Shown here piece by piece: positions 52,359 through 61,653 of a DNA stretch of 64,000 nt; position 1 is the stretch's first letter; every line of letters starts with the position of its first letter. The notes beneath the pieces are model-generated. The model was not told where the DNA came from and searched no databases. It worked only from the letters and a program-made list of their open reading frames with translations. Source of the stretch: Streptomyces monashensis. GTDB lineage: Bacteria > Actinomycetota > Actinomycetes > Streptomycetales > Streptomycetaceae. Location: positions 1-64,000 of the forward strand of contig NZ_MLYO01000015.1 in the NCBI RefSeq assembly GCF_001866665.1. Reading direction: 5' to 3'. The position numbers and the translations under genes are program-made.

Positions 52359-53984
52359 TCAACGCCGGGAGCGGCGGCTGATGCGTCCCGCGACGACGCG
52401 GCGCATCCCGGAAAGGCCGTCCGCGACGCGCACGGCGAGACAGCCACTGTTGGTGGCGTACGGCTGGAGCAGCATCACCCGTCCCCGCCGGCCCATCCGC
52501 ACCAGCCGCCTGAGGCCGGATCCCGCACGAAGCGGCCTCGTGGCCGACTCGCCGTCCCGGAAGACCAGGGTCACCCAGGCGTCCCAGGTGGTGATCGTGC
52601 CGCCCTCGCAGAGCGCCGCCACGTCCGCGGTGACCACGGCACGCCAGCCGTGTCCGCCCGGCTCGGCCTCCCACGCCGCCTCGTACCGGTGTGCGGCGCC
52701 CGTCACCCGGTGCCGCAACTCGACGGTCGCCTGCTCCGGGCCGGCGTGCGCGGTCCTGCCGTAGAGATCGGCCAGCCGCAGTTCGAGCACCAGCCGGCGC
52801 CCCGTCCCCACGTTCCCGAGGACGTACAACGGCAGCAGTGCGACCGGCGCGCCGGCGAGACCGTCGAGCACGATCTCGTCCGTCCCCTCGGAGGGCGAAC
52901 TCGCCTCGTCCCACAGCGGCCGCCGCGCGTCACCGGCGTACGGTGGGGCGAGCCGCGGCGGGTTGGCCGCCAACTCGGCCAGCCGCCGGACGTCCGCGGC
53001 ACTTCGCTCGCGTCCGAGCAGCACCTCGGCACGCCAGCGGGCAGCGAGAGCGGCCCGGCGTACGGCCTCCGCCTCGAAGGCGCCCACGTGCTCGCGGGCG
53101 ATCCGCCACCAGGCGTCCTGGTACTCCGGCGTGCGCTGCGGCAGCTCGCTCAGGTAGACAGCGAGATCGAACTCGAGGAATTTCGTCTGCGCGGCGATCA
53201 GCAGATCCTGGTCGCCGCTCTCCCGCACGATGTCCAGCACCTGCTGATGGGCGGTGACCCGGTCCTGCCAGTTCTGGATCCGGTCCCGGCGCAGCGAGAT
53301 CGAAGCCCGCCCGGCGCCGTAGCGCACATGCCAGATGTAGACGGTTTCGGGCGTGACGGCGAAGCGCGGCCCGGCCGCGTAGACACGCGCGGTGAACACG
53401 AAGTCCTCGTAGTGCGCGGCGCCGTCGGGGAAACGGATCCGCCGGGACACCAGGAAGTCACGGCGATAGATCTTGTTCACCGACAGTGTGTCCCACAGCG
53501 TCTGCGGGCGCCCGGCCACCCCGTCGTGCACCGACTCCGTCGTGAACAACTGCTCCTGCCAGGGGATTTCACGCCCACCGGGCAGCTCGCGCCGAACGCA
53601 CAGGCCCGCCGCCACATCGGCGTCGTGGCGGAGCGCGACAGCGAGAAGCGTGTCCACGGCCTTCGGCGCGAGCACGTCGTCGCTGTCGAGGAACACCAGC
53701 CACGGGTGGCGGGCCGCGTCGATACCGTCGTTGCGCGGGGTGCCGCAGCCGCCGCTGTTGACCGCACGGCGTACGACGCGCACGCGCGGCTCCGAGGCCG
53801 CGAGCCGCCCCAGTACGTGAGGTGTGTCGTCGGTGGAAGCGTCGTCCACGACGACGACCTCGCCGACCGCAGTGCCCTGTGCGAGAGCCGAGGCCACCGC
53901 CTCCGCGACGTGCTCCGCGTCGTTGTAGGCGATGACCACCACCGTGACCGCCCCGTCGTTCGCGCTGGACAACTCTGCTCCCAT
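52359..53984 (-). CDS. GT2 glycosyltransferase with C-terminal extension
   Basis: This 541-residue protein has a GT2 domain at about 12-240: VTVVVIAYNDAEHVAEAVAS, VVVVDDASTDDTP, the LVFLDSDDVL DxD-type motif and HYEDFVFTARV. The remaining 300 residues form a helical segment and then a beta-rich domain (LVLELRLADLYGRT and AVVTADVAALCEGG) found in wall polymer transferases. It is convergent with the fusion transferase and likely contributes to the same glycopolymer. ATG 53984 has no good ribosome-binding site, so the true start may differ. The upstream 17-bp dyad is shared with the fusion gene. Confidence 0.83.
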   Translation of the reverse strand: MGAELSSANDGAVTVVVIAYNDAEHVAEAVASALAQGTAVGEVVVVDDASTDDTPHVLGRLAASEPRVRVVRRAVNSGGCGTPRNDGIDAARHPWLVFLDSDDVLAPKAVDTLLAVALRHDADVAAGLCVRRELPGGREIPWQEQLFTTESVHDGVAGRPQTLWDTLSVNKIYRRDFLVSRRIRFPDGAAHYEDFVFTARVYAAGPRFAVTPETVYIWHVRYGAGRASISLRRDRIQNWQDRVTAHQQVLDIVRESGDQDLLIAAQTKFLEFDLAVYLSELPQRTPEYQDAWWRIAREHVGAFEAEAVRRAALAARWRAEVLLGRERSAADVRRLAELAANPPRLAPPYAGDARRPLWDEASSPSEGTDEIVLDGLAGAPVALLPLYVLGNVGTGRRLVLELRLADLYGRTAHAGPEQATVELRHRVTGAAHRYEAAWEAEPGGHGWRAVVTADVAALCEGGTITTWDAWVTLVFRDGESATRPLRAGSGLRRLVRMGRRGRVMLLQPYATNSGCLAVRVADGLSGMRRVVAGRISRRSRR

Positions 53985-54053
53985 TCGTGCGATCGTGACA
54001 GGCGCCCTCAGCCCGTGACGGACGAGAGGACCCGTGGGCGGGGCCCGATGAAC

Positions 54054-54070
54054 TCCTACATTATGTAGGA
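54054..54070. promoter_or_regulatory. 17-bp dyad upstream of the second glycosyltransferase
   Basis: TCCTACATTATGTAGGA is a palindrome apart from its central base, with 7-base arms. It lies about 70 bases before the minus-strand start, and its flank CCTGGTCCTAC (read on the minus strand) is also found at the sister site 49770-49786. Confidence 0.5.
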
Positions 54071-54214
54071 CCAGGTAGTGCCGTGGCCGGGAAGGTTCGC
54101 CGGCTGCGCGGGCCGCGATCGCGCTGTGCCGCCGGAGACCGTGCTGGGGGACTGCGAGAGCGGCCACAACCAGTGATCATGGCCGGGGTGGGGCCCGGTT
54201 CGGCAGGATGTGTC

Positions 54215-54412
54215 GTGCCGACGAACCCGCCCGAGTCCATGCAGCACCACCTGCGGCAACTGCGCAGGACCAGCTTCGTGCGGGCACTGATCGCGCGTGG
54301 GCAGATCGACGAGGACGCCGTGGTCTCCAGCGACGAGATCCGCGCGCAGCTCTTCGGCATCTCACCCGACGACACCGACACCGACACCGACGTGGTGGAC
54401 GCTCGGGGCTGA
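54215..54412 (+). CDS. small hypothetical protein
   Basis: GTG 54215, with a GGCAGGA site, gives 65 residues: a basic helical half (MQHHLRQLRRTSFVRALIAR), an acidic segment (GQIDEDAVVSSDEIRAQLFG) and a Asp/Thr-rich tail with a DTDTDTD run. It could be a genuine small regulator-like protein; the helix pattern is coherent. An upstream ATG at 54179 is an alternative. I recognise no family. Confidence 0.4.
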   Translation: MPTNPPESMQHHLRQLRRTSFVRALIARGQIDEDAVVSSDEIRAQLFGISPDDTDTDTDVVDARG

Positions 54413-54588
54413 CCAACTGCACGCCGAGGGCGCAATCGCCGCGCCCACGACGTCCACGGACGCCGTCAAGGGGCCACGCCCGCCGAGGCCGCGGCCCACT
54501 TCTCATGCGAGACGAGCCCGGTCGCCTGTTGACGCCCCACTCCTCAGCTCGTGGACAGCTCCCAGCGGACGCGCTGGCCTGCCCCGTG

Positions 54589-55806
54589 CTACGGCGAGGT
54601 GGGCACGTGCGGGGAGCGGAGCACGAGCAGGGTGATCTCGCTGGGGGCGAAGACGCGGAAGGGCGGGCCCCAGAAGCCGGTGCCGCGGCTGGTGTAGAGG
54701 AGGGTGCGGGTGCCGTGGTGGCTGAGGCCGGCGACGGCGGGCTGGTCGATGCGGACCAGGTGGTGGAAGGGCCAGATCTGGCCGCCGTGGGTGTGGCCGG
54801 AGAGTTGGAGGTCGATGCCGGCGGCTGCCGCCTGGTCGACGAATTTGGGCTGGTGTGCCAGGAGCAGGACCGGTAGGCCGGGGTCGGCGCCGTTCAGGGC
54901 TCCGGCGAGATGGGCGCGGTGGCCTGCCAGGCCGGAGGACTCGGCGGTGACGTCGTCCACGCCGGCGACCACGAGGGTGTCGCCTCCGCGTTCGAGCAGC
55001 AGGTGGCGGTTGCGCAGCGGCTCCCAGCCCAGTTCGTCCATCAGCTCGACCCAGCCCTGGGCCTCGCTGTAGTACTCGTGGTTGCCGGTGACGTACACGC
55101 GCGCGTGGGTGGCCCGCACGGTACCGAGGGGGGCGGCCTGGGCGCGGCGGCGTTCGGCCGTGCCGTCCGCGATGTCGCCGGTGTGGCAGACCAGATCGGC
55201 CTCCAGAGTGTTCACCGTCTCGCACACCCGTGCCGACCAGCGAGCGCGGTCGAGCGGGCCGTAGTGGGTGTCGGTGACGAGGACGACGCGAGTGCCGTCC
55301 AACCCCGCGCCCAGTCGAGGGAGTTGCACGTCGAGTCGGCGCACGCGTGGCACGCGGCGGGCCTCGGCGTACCCCCAGGCGAGCAGTACGGCGGTTACGC
55401 CGAGGACGGCCCACGTGACGATTCGGGCCCGATCCTGACTTCCGCCTACGCCGGCCACGGTCAGGGCGAGCCGCAAGAGGACGCCGAGCAGTACGGACCA
55501 GGTGAACAGGACCCAACTGGTTCCCAGCAGGGTGTCACCGACGATCGCCTCCCGGTCCCGCTGGCGCCGGCCGTGACCGCGGACCATCGCGAGCGGCATA
55601 CCGATGAGGCCGAGGACGAACAGGGCGGTGCCGACCAGAGTGACGGGCAGCGGCCAGTGCTGGCCGCTGTACAGGAGCACCCCGCAGGGCACGGCCCACA
55701 GCAGGACGGGGGCGATCAGGGGGATGGAGCGCATCAGGCGGTGCAGTCGGCTCTGCCGCGGCGCTCGCGCACCGTCGGCGGGCCGGGTGTCGCTGGTGGC
55801 GGTCAC
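54589..55806 (-). CDS. membrane-anchored metallophosphoesterase
   Basis: This 405-residue protein has four hydrophobic helices in the first 165 residues (SIPLIAPVLLWAVPCGVLLY, VGTALFVLGLIGMPLAMV and two more) and a calcineurin-like metallophosphoesterase domain after that. Metal-binding motifs are VTDTHYG, LVCHTGDIADG, YVTGNHEYY, and SGHTHGGQIW. YkuE-type relatives hydrolyse UDP-diacylglucosamine or similar lipids. GTG 55806 with a GGGAGGG site is the start. It converges on no gene; pseudogenes lie upstream. Confidence 0.87.
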   Translation of the reverse strand: MTATSDTRPADGARAPRQSRLHRLMRSIPLIAPVLLWAVPCGVLLYSGQHWPLPVTLVGTALFVLGLIGMPLAMVRGHGRRQRDREAIVGDTLLGTSWVLFTWSVLLGVLLRLALTVAGVGGSQDRARIVTWAVLGVTAVLLAWGYAEARRVPRVRRLDVQLPRLGAGLDGTRVVLVTDTHYGPLDRARWSARVCETVNTLEADLVCHTGDIADGTAERRRAQAAPLGTVRATHARVYVTGNHEYYSEAQGWVELMDELGWEPLRNRHLLLERGGDTLVVAGVDDVTAESSGLAGHRAHLAGALNGADPGLPVLLLAHQPKFVDQAAAAGIDLQLSGHTHGGQIWPFHHLVRIDQPAVAGLSHHGTRTLLYTSRGTGFWGPPFRVFAPSEITLLVLRSPHVPTSP

Positions 55807-55979
55807 GCTTACCCTCCCTGACCAGGCTGCCGTCTGGGGCACTGTATCCGGTCGCCCTCGGGCCGGCCGGACCGGCCTTCACGGGCGCGGCCTCTTGGGA
55901 CGAGGGACGCATCACGTCATCCGCCTGCACCGTGAACGCCAGGAGCCGTTGCACGTTGCCGTGTTCGGGCCTCCGTACG

Positions 55980-56620
55980 TCAGGGGGAGGTGACGAGCCG
56001 GTGTTCGCGACGGGCACGGCGCAGCGCCCGTCGCATGGGCACGTTCGTGACGTACGACGAGAACGCCCGCCCCTCCGGGTGGCCCTGTCGACAGCGTGCC
56101 CGCCGCACCGGTGAACAGGGCGACCATCTCCGCCCAGGCCATGGGGCCATCGCGCCCCAGGGGCGGAGTGACGCGAGCAGCCGTCGTACCCGGTCCTCCA
56201 GGCTCCGGCCGGCGAGCCGCATGCAGCGGCCCGGATCCGTGCCGCCACGTGCGGCATGGTCGGCGACTGCCGCGTGCAGCCGTGCGGCGGTCTGGGGGCG
56301 CCGAGCAGGGCGAGGGCGCCCGCGTACAGCGCTCCCAGTTCGTCGGCGCCGTTGGGCTGCTGATCGAACGCGGTCACCGCGCGCACCGGCAGCCCCAGTG
56401 CCCGGCGCGCAACCGCTTCGCCTCCCCGCTCATCGTCGTCGAGCAGCGCGAGCGCGGCATCGGCGGCGCCGAGCGCCGCGTCGGTGTCACCGGCATGGCT
56501 GGACGCGACGGAGACCCCGATCCACGCGGCGGCGCGATCGGCGACGGGCGCGTCGGGACACGCGTCGAGGGCCTGTCGCAGCAGTCGCCTTCCCCCGGAC
56601 ACCGGTCCGACGCCACCCAC
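55980..56620 (-). pseudogene. remnant of a TPR-containing LuxR/AfsR-type regulator
   Basis: The frame from 56620 encodes TPR-like helices: RRLLRQALDACPDAPVADRA, AAWIGVSVASSHAGDTDAAL and AVTAFDQQPNGADELGALYA. Further on, the sequence continues RLAGRSLEDRVRRLLASLRP and MAWAEMVALFTGAAG in other frames. N-terminal ATPase or SARP domains and the C-terminal HTH are missing. It is a decayed internal piece of a large regulator. Confidence 0.45.
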
Positions 56621-56639
56621 TGATACCGCAACTTGCCTG

Positions 56640-56922
56640 TCCTGCGCAGAGCTTGGGCGGGCGCCTGTCCCAGGTGGCGGGCGATACCGGCCCGGATGTC
56701 GGCTCCTACGGCAACCGGCTCCACTTCCTGGACGACACGAACTTCGAGGCCGGTTACCGCGACGGCAACGGCGCCAACTGCATCGGCATCACCGTCGTCT
56801 CCTGGTCCGCCAACCAGGTCGCGCTGCGTTTCGGCAGCTCATACGGCTCCTTCGTCCACTGGTACCTCAGCAACGGGGGCGGCTTCGCCCTGTCCGTGGA
56901 CAACGGGCTCTTCGGCTGCTGA
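56640..56922 (+). pseudogene. C-terminal fragment of a secreted protein
   Basis: A plus frame ending at TGA 56922 encodes a beta-rich stretch without a start: YGNRLHFLDDTNFEAGYRDG, NGANCIGITVVSWSANQVAL and HWYLSNGGGFALSVDNGLFG. Its Asn/Gly/Ser and aromatic content is that of a secreted domain, unlike the neighbouring DNA. Upstream parts are absent, so it is a leftover of a truncated gene. The family is unknown. Confidence 0.4.
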
Positions 56923-57065
56923 CGGCCTGGGCGGCAGCGCGCGGTGTGGAGGCATACCGGGCCGGGGTGTGACGGGACGGACCGCGGTGCCGGTGGCCAC
57001 CGGTGACGCGGCAGTGTACGGCGACGAGGGTGGAGCGGGCCTTGTCCGGAAGACCGCCGAGTGGT

Positions 57066-57516
57066 TCAGAAGGGCAGGCCGCGCAGGTCCACACCGACGG
57101 TGGGATGGGCGAGGCCGGCCAGGTCGTAGACCATGGTGGTGGGCGGCGAGGACCGCGCGCCGTCGGGCTGCCGGAAGGTGACGGGCACGGAGAGCCGGCT
57201 CCGTCCCGGCTGCTCGTGGAGCGGGACCAGGTCCGGGCGACAGAGCAGAATCATCCTCTCGGCGTGCGTGTTCGACCGCCACGCCGAGGACCGTCCGTGC
57301 GATGCCCCGGCCTCGACAGGCGGGGTGCGCCGGCACGCCAACCAGCCCCGCATCCCGGGACCCGGGGCCGAGGTCGACTCCGTGCTCGGCGCGATGGCGC
57401 AGCCCGACCCGGCCGAGAAACGCATGCGTTGCAGCATCCCTGACCGTGAAGTCGCCGTAGCCGTGTCTCGTCCGGTGGGCGACGTGGTCATCGCACCATG
57501 GCCTCGACCGCAGCAC
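57066..57516 (-). pseudogene. frameshifted GNAT-type acetyltransferase
   Basis: Two minus frames together recall a GNAT enzyme. The 57516 frame has HPACRGRGIARTVLGVAVEH, the acetyl-CoA-binding motif (RGxGxA) and helix. The 57491 frame supplies the rest, CRPDLVPLHEQPGRSRLSVP and TFRQPDGARSSPPTTMVYDL, and stops at 57066. A frameshift around 57255-57290 joins them. The N-terminal strands are degraded. The gene is inactivated. Confidence 0.6.
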
Positions 57517-57890
57517 GACTGTCCGCCCGGTCGGTCGCCGGCCAGCGCATCACGCTGCCCCGACTGACCACAGCCTCAAGGAGATCATCGCTGTCCCCGC
57601 GACGGATCGGCTCCATCACAAGTCTCTGGGTGCGCAGAACGGGTCCATTCAACCAGGCCACTCAGCGACTCCTCTCGACCAAGGACCGAAGGAGCCTACC
57701 CGGCAACCCCTTTGAAGCGCTCTCCTTGAGACGGCGATCGCAGCCCGGGTGGCCTGCCGGGGCCTTGATTCCTCTGGCCACTGCCGCCGAGGTGCCCGAT
57801 CGTCGGGTAACCCTTCACCGCCAGATGCGACAAACTAGGACATGACGCCGGGATCAGAGACCCGGCTCCGAACGTGAACAGGACCGGCCC

Positions 57891-58268
57891 GTGACACCCA
57901 CTACCGCCTTTCCCGCCCCCCGACTGGCTTCCGACGTGACCCCCGCCGACGTCGAGGCGCTCGTCGCCTTCCTCGACGGCAAGGTGCGCGGCATCCTGGC
58001 CGGGCACCGGAGCGACAGCGACGTCTGGAAAGCCGCCCTGGGGCTGCGTCTGGCACTGAACCACCGGGCGAGGCAGGCCCGGGAGGCGTACGCGCGAGCG
58101 GACCAGTCCCGCGAGTCGGTGCGGGCCCGGTTCCTGAGGTGGAACCGCCTGGCCGTACTCGCCCTGGGCTGGGAGAAAGACGCGGACTTCGACGAACGGT
58201 GGAAGGTCGTCGCCCGCCCCGATGCCGAGGGGGCCGCCGTCTTCGCGGCTCTGACGGGCCGCCGGTGA
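57891..58268 (+). CDS. hypothetical helical protein
   Basis: GTG 57891, preceded by AGGA, gives 125 residues. The protein is mainly helical and highly charged: VEALVAFLDGKVRGILAG, AALGLRLALNHRARQAREAY and NRLAVLALGWEKDADFDERW. No signal peptide, membrane segment or Cys occurs. Codon use is like that of real genes. I do not recognise the family. Confidence 0.55.
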   Translation: MTPTTAFPAPRLASDVTPADVEALVAFLDGKVRGILAGHRSDSDVWKAALGLRLALNHRARQAREAYARADQSRESVRARFLRWNRLAVLALGWEKDADFDERWKVVARPDAEGAAVFAALTGRR

Positions 58269-59037
58269 GCGCTCTCGTCACCGAAACTGACGGTCGCACT
58301 CGACAGGGCCTCTGATTCGGTTCGCCGGGGAGGCGGAAGCGCTTCCCCGGCCGGATCCATGGATCCGAGTCACTCAAACCGGTGAAAACTGGCCCTAGAT
58401 GTGGGCGTGAGATCCATGAGACTCACACGTCGCTCACCCAGGCAGGCGCAGTGAGCTGTGAGGGTATGAGGCTGTGAGGCGGAGCTCGCGCCGAGCTTCC
58501 GCTGTCATCCGCCCGAGGGGCTGATCCTGTGTGAGTGGCAGGCGAGTACCTCATGTGGGTGACACGTTGTCAGCGCCCGCCCGTAGCGTCCGGCCACGAC
58601 TCGAGGTTCACCGCGGTGACCAGCATCTCCTCTCCGCGGCACTGCTGGGCGCCGGCCGCTGTGCTCTTGCCCGCGATCTCTCCCGTCCCGCCCGAGGCGG
58701 TCGCCGCGCGCTCCCCCTCCTTGGTGTCGCCACCACTGCTGGCCTGCTCCGCAGGCGCACCGGCGTTCACGCCGTGCCCGTACCCGCAGCCGGGCCACGC
58801 CAAGGGCCGGAAGCGGCAGTTCAGTTCGGACGAGGGCGATGTGCTGAACGGAAGCACCAAGAAGCCGTACGGCGTATGACGGTTCGTCGGCAGCGACGCG
58901 TTGCCACCCACCAGCCGACGCCAATCCGGAGAGCTCAGTAACAGGCCATCTCACGCGGCCAGTTGGTGGCGGTGGATGGCGGAGCGGAGACGAGTGGTCG
59001 GGCTCCCATGGCCCGTGATCCGATAGCGTGCTCGCTC
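58269..59037. other. Gene-free region before the histidine phosphatase
   Basis: About 770 bases carry frames of doubtful quality on both strands (for example a 114-codon plus frame from 58535 and a 113-codon minus frame from 58911). The two are antisense to each other, neither has a strong start, and neither matches a known family. Part of this stretch could hide a small secreted protein gene, but I do not call it. Confidence 0.3.
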
Positions 59038-59625
59038 ATGGGGGAGATGATATTGATCAGGCACGGCCAGACTGAGTGGAGCCTGTCGGGCCAGTACGCG
59101 GGTCGCACTGACGTTCCGCTGACTGACGCGGGTGAGGCATCGGCCAAGGGGCTCGCTTCGAGGTTGGCCCGACGCGCGCTGGTCGGTGTGTTCACCAGTC
59201 CGCTGAGCCGTGCCATGCGGACGGCCGAGCTGGCGGGACTGGCCGGTGCCAGGCCCGATCCCGACTTGGTGGAGTGGGACTACGGCGGCTATGAGGGCCT
59301 GACCGCAGCGCAGATCCGCGAGGGGCGGCCGGGCTGGGACCTGTGGCGGGACGGCGTCGTTCCCGGCGACTTCGATCATCCCGGTGAGCGACTTGAGCAG
59401 GTGGCAGCGCGCACCGACGCGGTGCTGGACCGCATCCGGCCGTTGCTGGACGACGGCGATGTCGCCCTGGTCGCTCACGGTCATCTGGCACGCGTGCTCG
59501 CCGTGCGGTGGCTGGGCCTGGACGCGTCGGCCAGCCGGCTGCTGGGCCACCCGCGTCCCGGAACTCTGAGTTTCCTCGCCGCTGAGGACGGGCAACCCGT
59601 CATCTCCGCCTGGAACGTGCCGTAA
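59038..59625 (+). CDS. histidine phosphatase (phosphoglycerate-mutase-like)
   Basis: This 195-residue protein has the RHG motif at residues 8-10 in MILIRHGQTEWSLSGQYAGR and the companion VFTSPLSRAMRTAELAG, the catalytic glutamate in LVEWDYGGYEGL and the second histidine in VALVAHGHLARVLAVRWL. It should hydrolyse phosphomonoesters via a phosphohistidine. Substrate unknown. ATG 59038 is used; ATG 59047 is possible. It converges on a fossil. Confidence 0.88.
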   Translation: MGEMILIRHGQTEWSLSGQYAGRTDVPLTDAGEASAKGLASRLARRALVGVFTSPLSRAMRTAELAGLAGARPDPDLVEWDYGGYEGLTAAQIREGRPGWDLWRDGVVPGDFDHPGERLEQVAARTDAVLDRIRPLLDDGDVALVAHGHLARVLAVRWLGLDASASRLLGHPRPGTLSFLAAEDGQPVISAWNVP

Positions 59626-59824
59626 TGGCAGCCCGCCGGATCAGGCGGCAGCCCCATGTTTCGTAGAGGGTCTGGACTTTGGGGCGGTCGGGGTCGACCA
59701 GGAGTACGGGCAGGGCCTCGGGGCCGGTCCCTGATGAGTGCGGTGTGGAAGCGAGCGGAGCGTCCAGCCCCTGTTCGGCGAAGACCTCGCGGGCCGTCGG
59801 CGTCAGCAGCGTCCGGTCGCGCAA
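59600..59824 (-). pseudogene. composite fossil: TetR N-terminus joined to an acetyltransferase C-terminus
   Basis: A 74-codon minus frame starts with [20 protein letters not shown], the first helices of a TetR regulator. After about 25 residues it switches to LPVLLVDPDRPKVQTLYETW and GCRLI, the final element of a GNAT domain (ALYxxxGF-type). Two unrelated genes have been joined by deletion. No function is likely. Confidence 0.5.
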
Positions 59825-59896
59825 CGCGCCGTGGCGCCCAGTCGGCGTGTGGCCGCCCGACGTGTCTCCTTCGTGCTCGGCGGCGGGGCGCCACGT

Positions 59897-61102
59897 CTAC
59901 CAGCGCACCGGCAGCTCCCGCAGGCTCCGCATGAGGCTGGTGCGCCACCGCGGTGTGCTGTCACCGTCGAAGGCCAGGCGGGGGAAGCGGTCCAGCAGGA
60001 TGCGCAGGGCCAGGCCCGCCTCGAGGCGGGCCAGCGGGGTGCCCAGGCAGTGGTGCAGGCCGTGCCCGAAGGCGAGGTGGGCGCGGGTCGCGGCCGGATC
60101 GCGGCGGATGTCGAACCGATCGGGGGCGGGGTATCGCGCGGGGTCGCGGTTCGCGGAGGCGATGGAGAGCACGACACGCGCGCCCGCCGGTATCCGGGTG
60201 CCGCCGAGGGTGATCGGCTCGGCGGTGTACCGGTAGGTGCCCGCCGGTGCGGGCGACTCGAAGCGGAGCGTCTCCTCCACGGCGCCCTTCAGCAACTCGG
60301 GGTCGGCGCGGAGGGCGGTGAGCTGCCCGGGATGGCCGAGCAGCAGGTGGACGGCGTTGGCGATGAGGTTGACGGTGGTCTCGTGCCCCGCGACGAGCAG
60401 CAGGAAGGCCATGCCGAGCAGTTCCTCCGGGGTGAGCCGGTCGGCACCGTCCCCGTCGTGGGTGCGGACCAGGGCGTGCAGCAGATCGCTCTCCGCCGCG
60501 TCGCGCAGCCGCCGTTTCTCCTCAGCCAGCCCCGCGAGGTACGCCGCCATCTCCCGCATGGCGCGGGCGGACTGCTCCGCATCGTCGAGGGCGACGACCT
60601 TCGTGGACCACGCCCGGAAGACAGCCCGATCCACGTCTGGCACGCCGAGCAGCTCGCAGATGATGGTGAGCGGAAGCGGATAGGCGTACGCAGCCACAAG
60701 GTCGGCACGGCCGTCGGCGACGACGGTGTCCAGGAGTCCACCGGCCGCCTCCTGGACGCGGGGCCGCAGCGCCTGGACCCGGCGGGCGGTGAACTCCCGG
60801 GCCACCAGCGTCCGCAGACGGGTGTGATCGGGTGGATCGACCTGGAGCATGTTGCGGCCGACGGCGAACAGCCCGTCGTCCTCGAAGTCGGCAGAGTGCC
60901 GCACGTCATTGCGCAGCCGTGGGTCGACGAACGCGGCGCGCACTTCCTCGTGCCCGATCACCAGCCACGACTCTTCCCCGGTGGGGAAACGCACGTGGTG
61001 GACAGACTCGCGGGAACGCAGCGCGGCGAAGGCGGAGTAGGGGTCGGCGGCGAAGTCGTCGGTGAAGTCGGCGAGTCGGACGGTGGGGTGTTGTGTGCGC
61101 AT
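59897..61102 (-). CDS. cytochrome P450
   Basis: This 401-residue protein is a soluble bacterial P450 (CYP105/107-like). The I-helix oxygen motif is [17 protein letters not shown], the K-helix ExxR is in [12 protein letters not shown], and the heme loop is [19 protein letters not shown] with Cys352 as ligand. Conserved [12 protein letters not shown] near residue 100 confirms the family. It probably hydroxylates a small molecule and needs a ferredoxin from elsewhere; none is adjacent. ATG 61102 is the start. Confidence 0.92.
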   Translation of the reverse strand: MRTQHPTVRLADFTDDFAADPYSAFAALRSRESVHHVRFPTGEESWLVIGHEEVRAAFVDPRLRNDVRHSADFEDDGLFAVGRNMLQVDPPDHTRLRTLVAREFTARRVQALRPRVQEAAGGLLDTVVADGRADLVAAYAYPLPLTIICELLGVPDVDRAVFRAWSTKVVALDDAEQSARAMREMAAYLAGLAEEKRRLRDAAESDLLHALVRTHDGDGADRLTPEELLGMAFLLLVAGHETTVNLIANAVHLLLGHPGQLTALRADPELLKGAVEETLRFESPAPAGTYRYTAEPITLGGTRIPAGARVVLSIASANRDPARYPAPDRFDIRRDPAATRAHLAFGHGLHHCLGTPLARLEAGLALRILLDRFPRLAFDGDSTPRWRTSLMRSLRELPVRW

Positions 61103-61123
61103 CGGTGACTCCCGGACGGAAGT

Positions 61124-61185
61124 GGGGCACATTCCCCGATTAGGCGGCCGGAGTGACCATAGCATGAACCGGGGATGTATCCCCG
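61124..61185. promoter_or_regulatory. two GGGG-N6-CCCC dyads upstream of the P450 gene
   Basis: GGGGCACATTCCCC at 61124-61137 and CGGGGATGTATCCCCG at 61170-61185 share GGGG/CCCC arms; the second has 7-base perfect arms. They lie 22 to 83 bases before the P450 start and could be operators. The regulator is unknown. Confidence 0.4.
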
Positions 61186-61653
61186 TTTCGCTCTGGGAGG
61201 GCAACCCCTCGGGCGTCCGAATGACCACTGCGTCCCCCGGCGTCCCGCCCGCGGGAGTCGAACCGCATCTCGCTCGCGGCCGGCCGCGGCCCACCGAGCC
61301 ACCCGGCGGATCGCTGGGAGGAACCGCCCAGGGGCCGCCGCGGTCCGGCCACACGCGTCATCGAATACCGCGGCCGAACGGCCGGCTTGCCCGGCTGTTG
61401 GGAAGCTGCTGCGGTCCAAGCGCGGTGAGCTGCTCAGGGACGAGCTGTACTCGGTACCTGCTCAAATGGTTCGACGGCACGGTCGCTGCCGAACAGTCGT
61501 GTCCCACGGCGCGAGCCCGGGCGCGCTGCGAGACCGGGCCCTGAAGTGGTCCGTGGAGTCCTCGACTCTCTGCTGATCAGGTGTTTTCAACCCGATGCCG
61601 CGTCGGCGACCAGCTCGTTGACCGATGCTGCGTGGGGCTCTGTTCCGGATGCC
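61186..61653. other. Gene-free region between P450 and CGNR genes
   Basis: About 470 bases have only short shadow frames. Nothing recognised. It carries the far upstream region of the P450 and the 3' flank of the CGNR gene. Confidence 0.35.

Noticed and set aside
58535..58911. Opposed frames of 113-114 codons as candidate genes
   Set aside because: They are antisense to each other, neither has a good ribosome-binding site, and no family pattern is visible.
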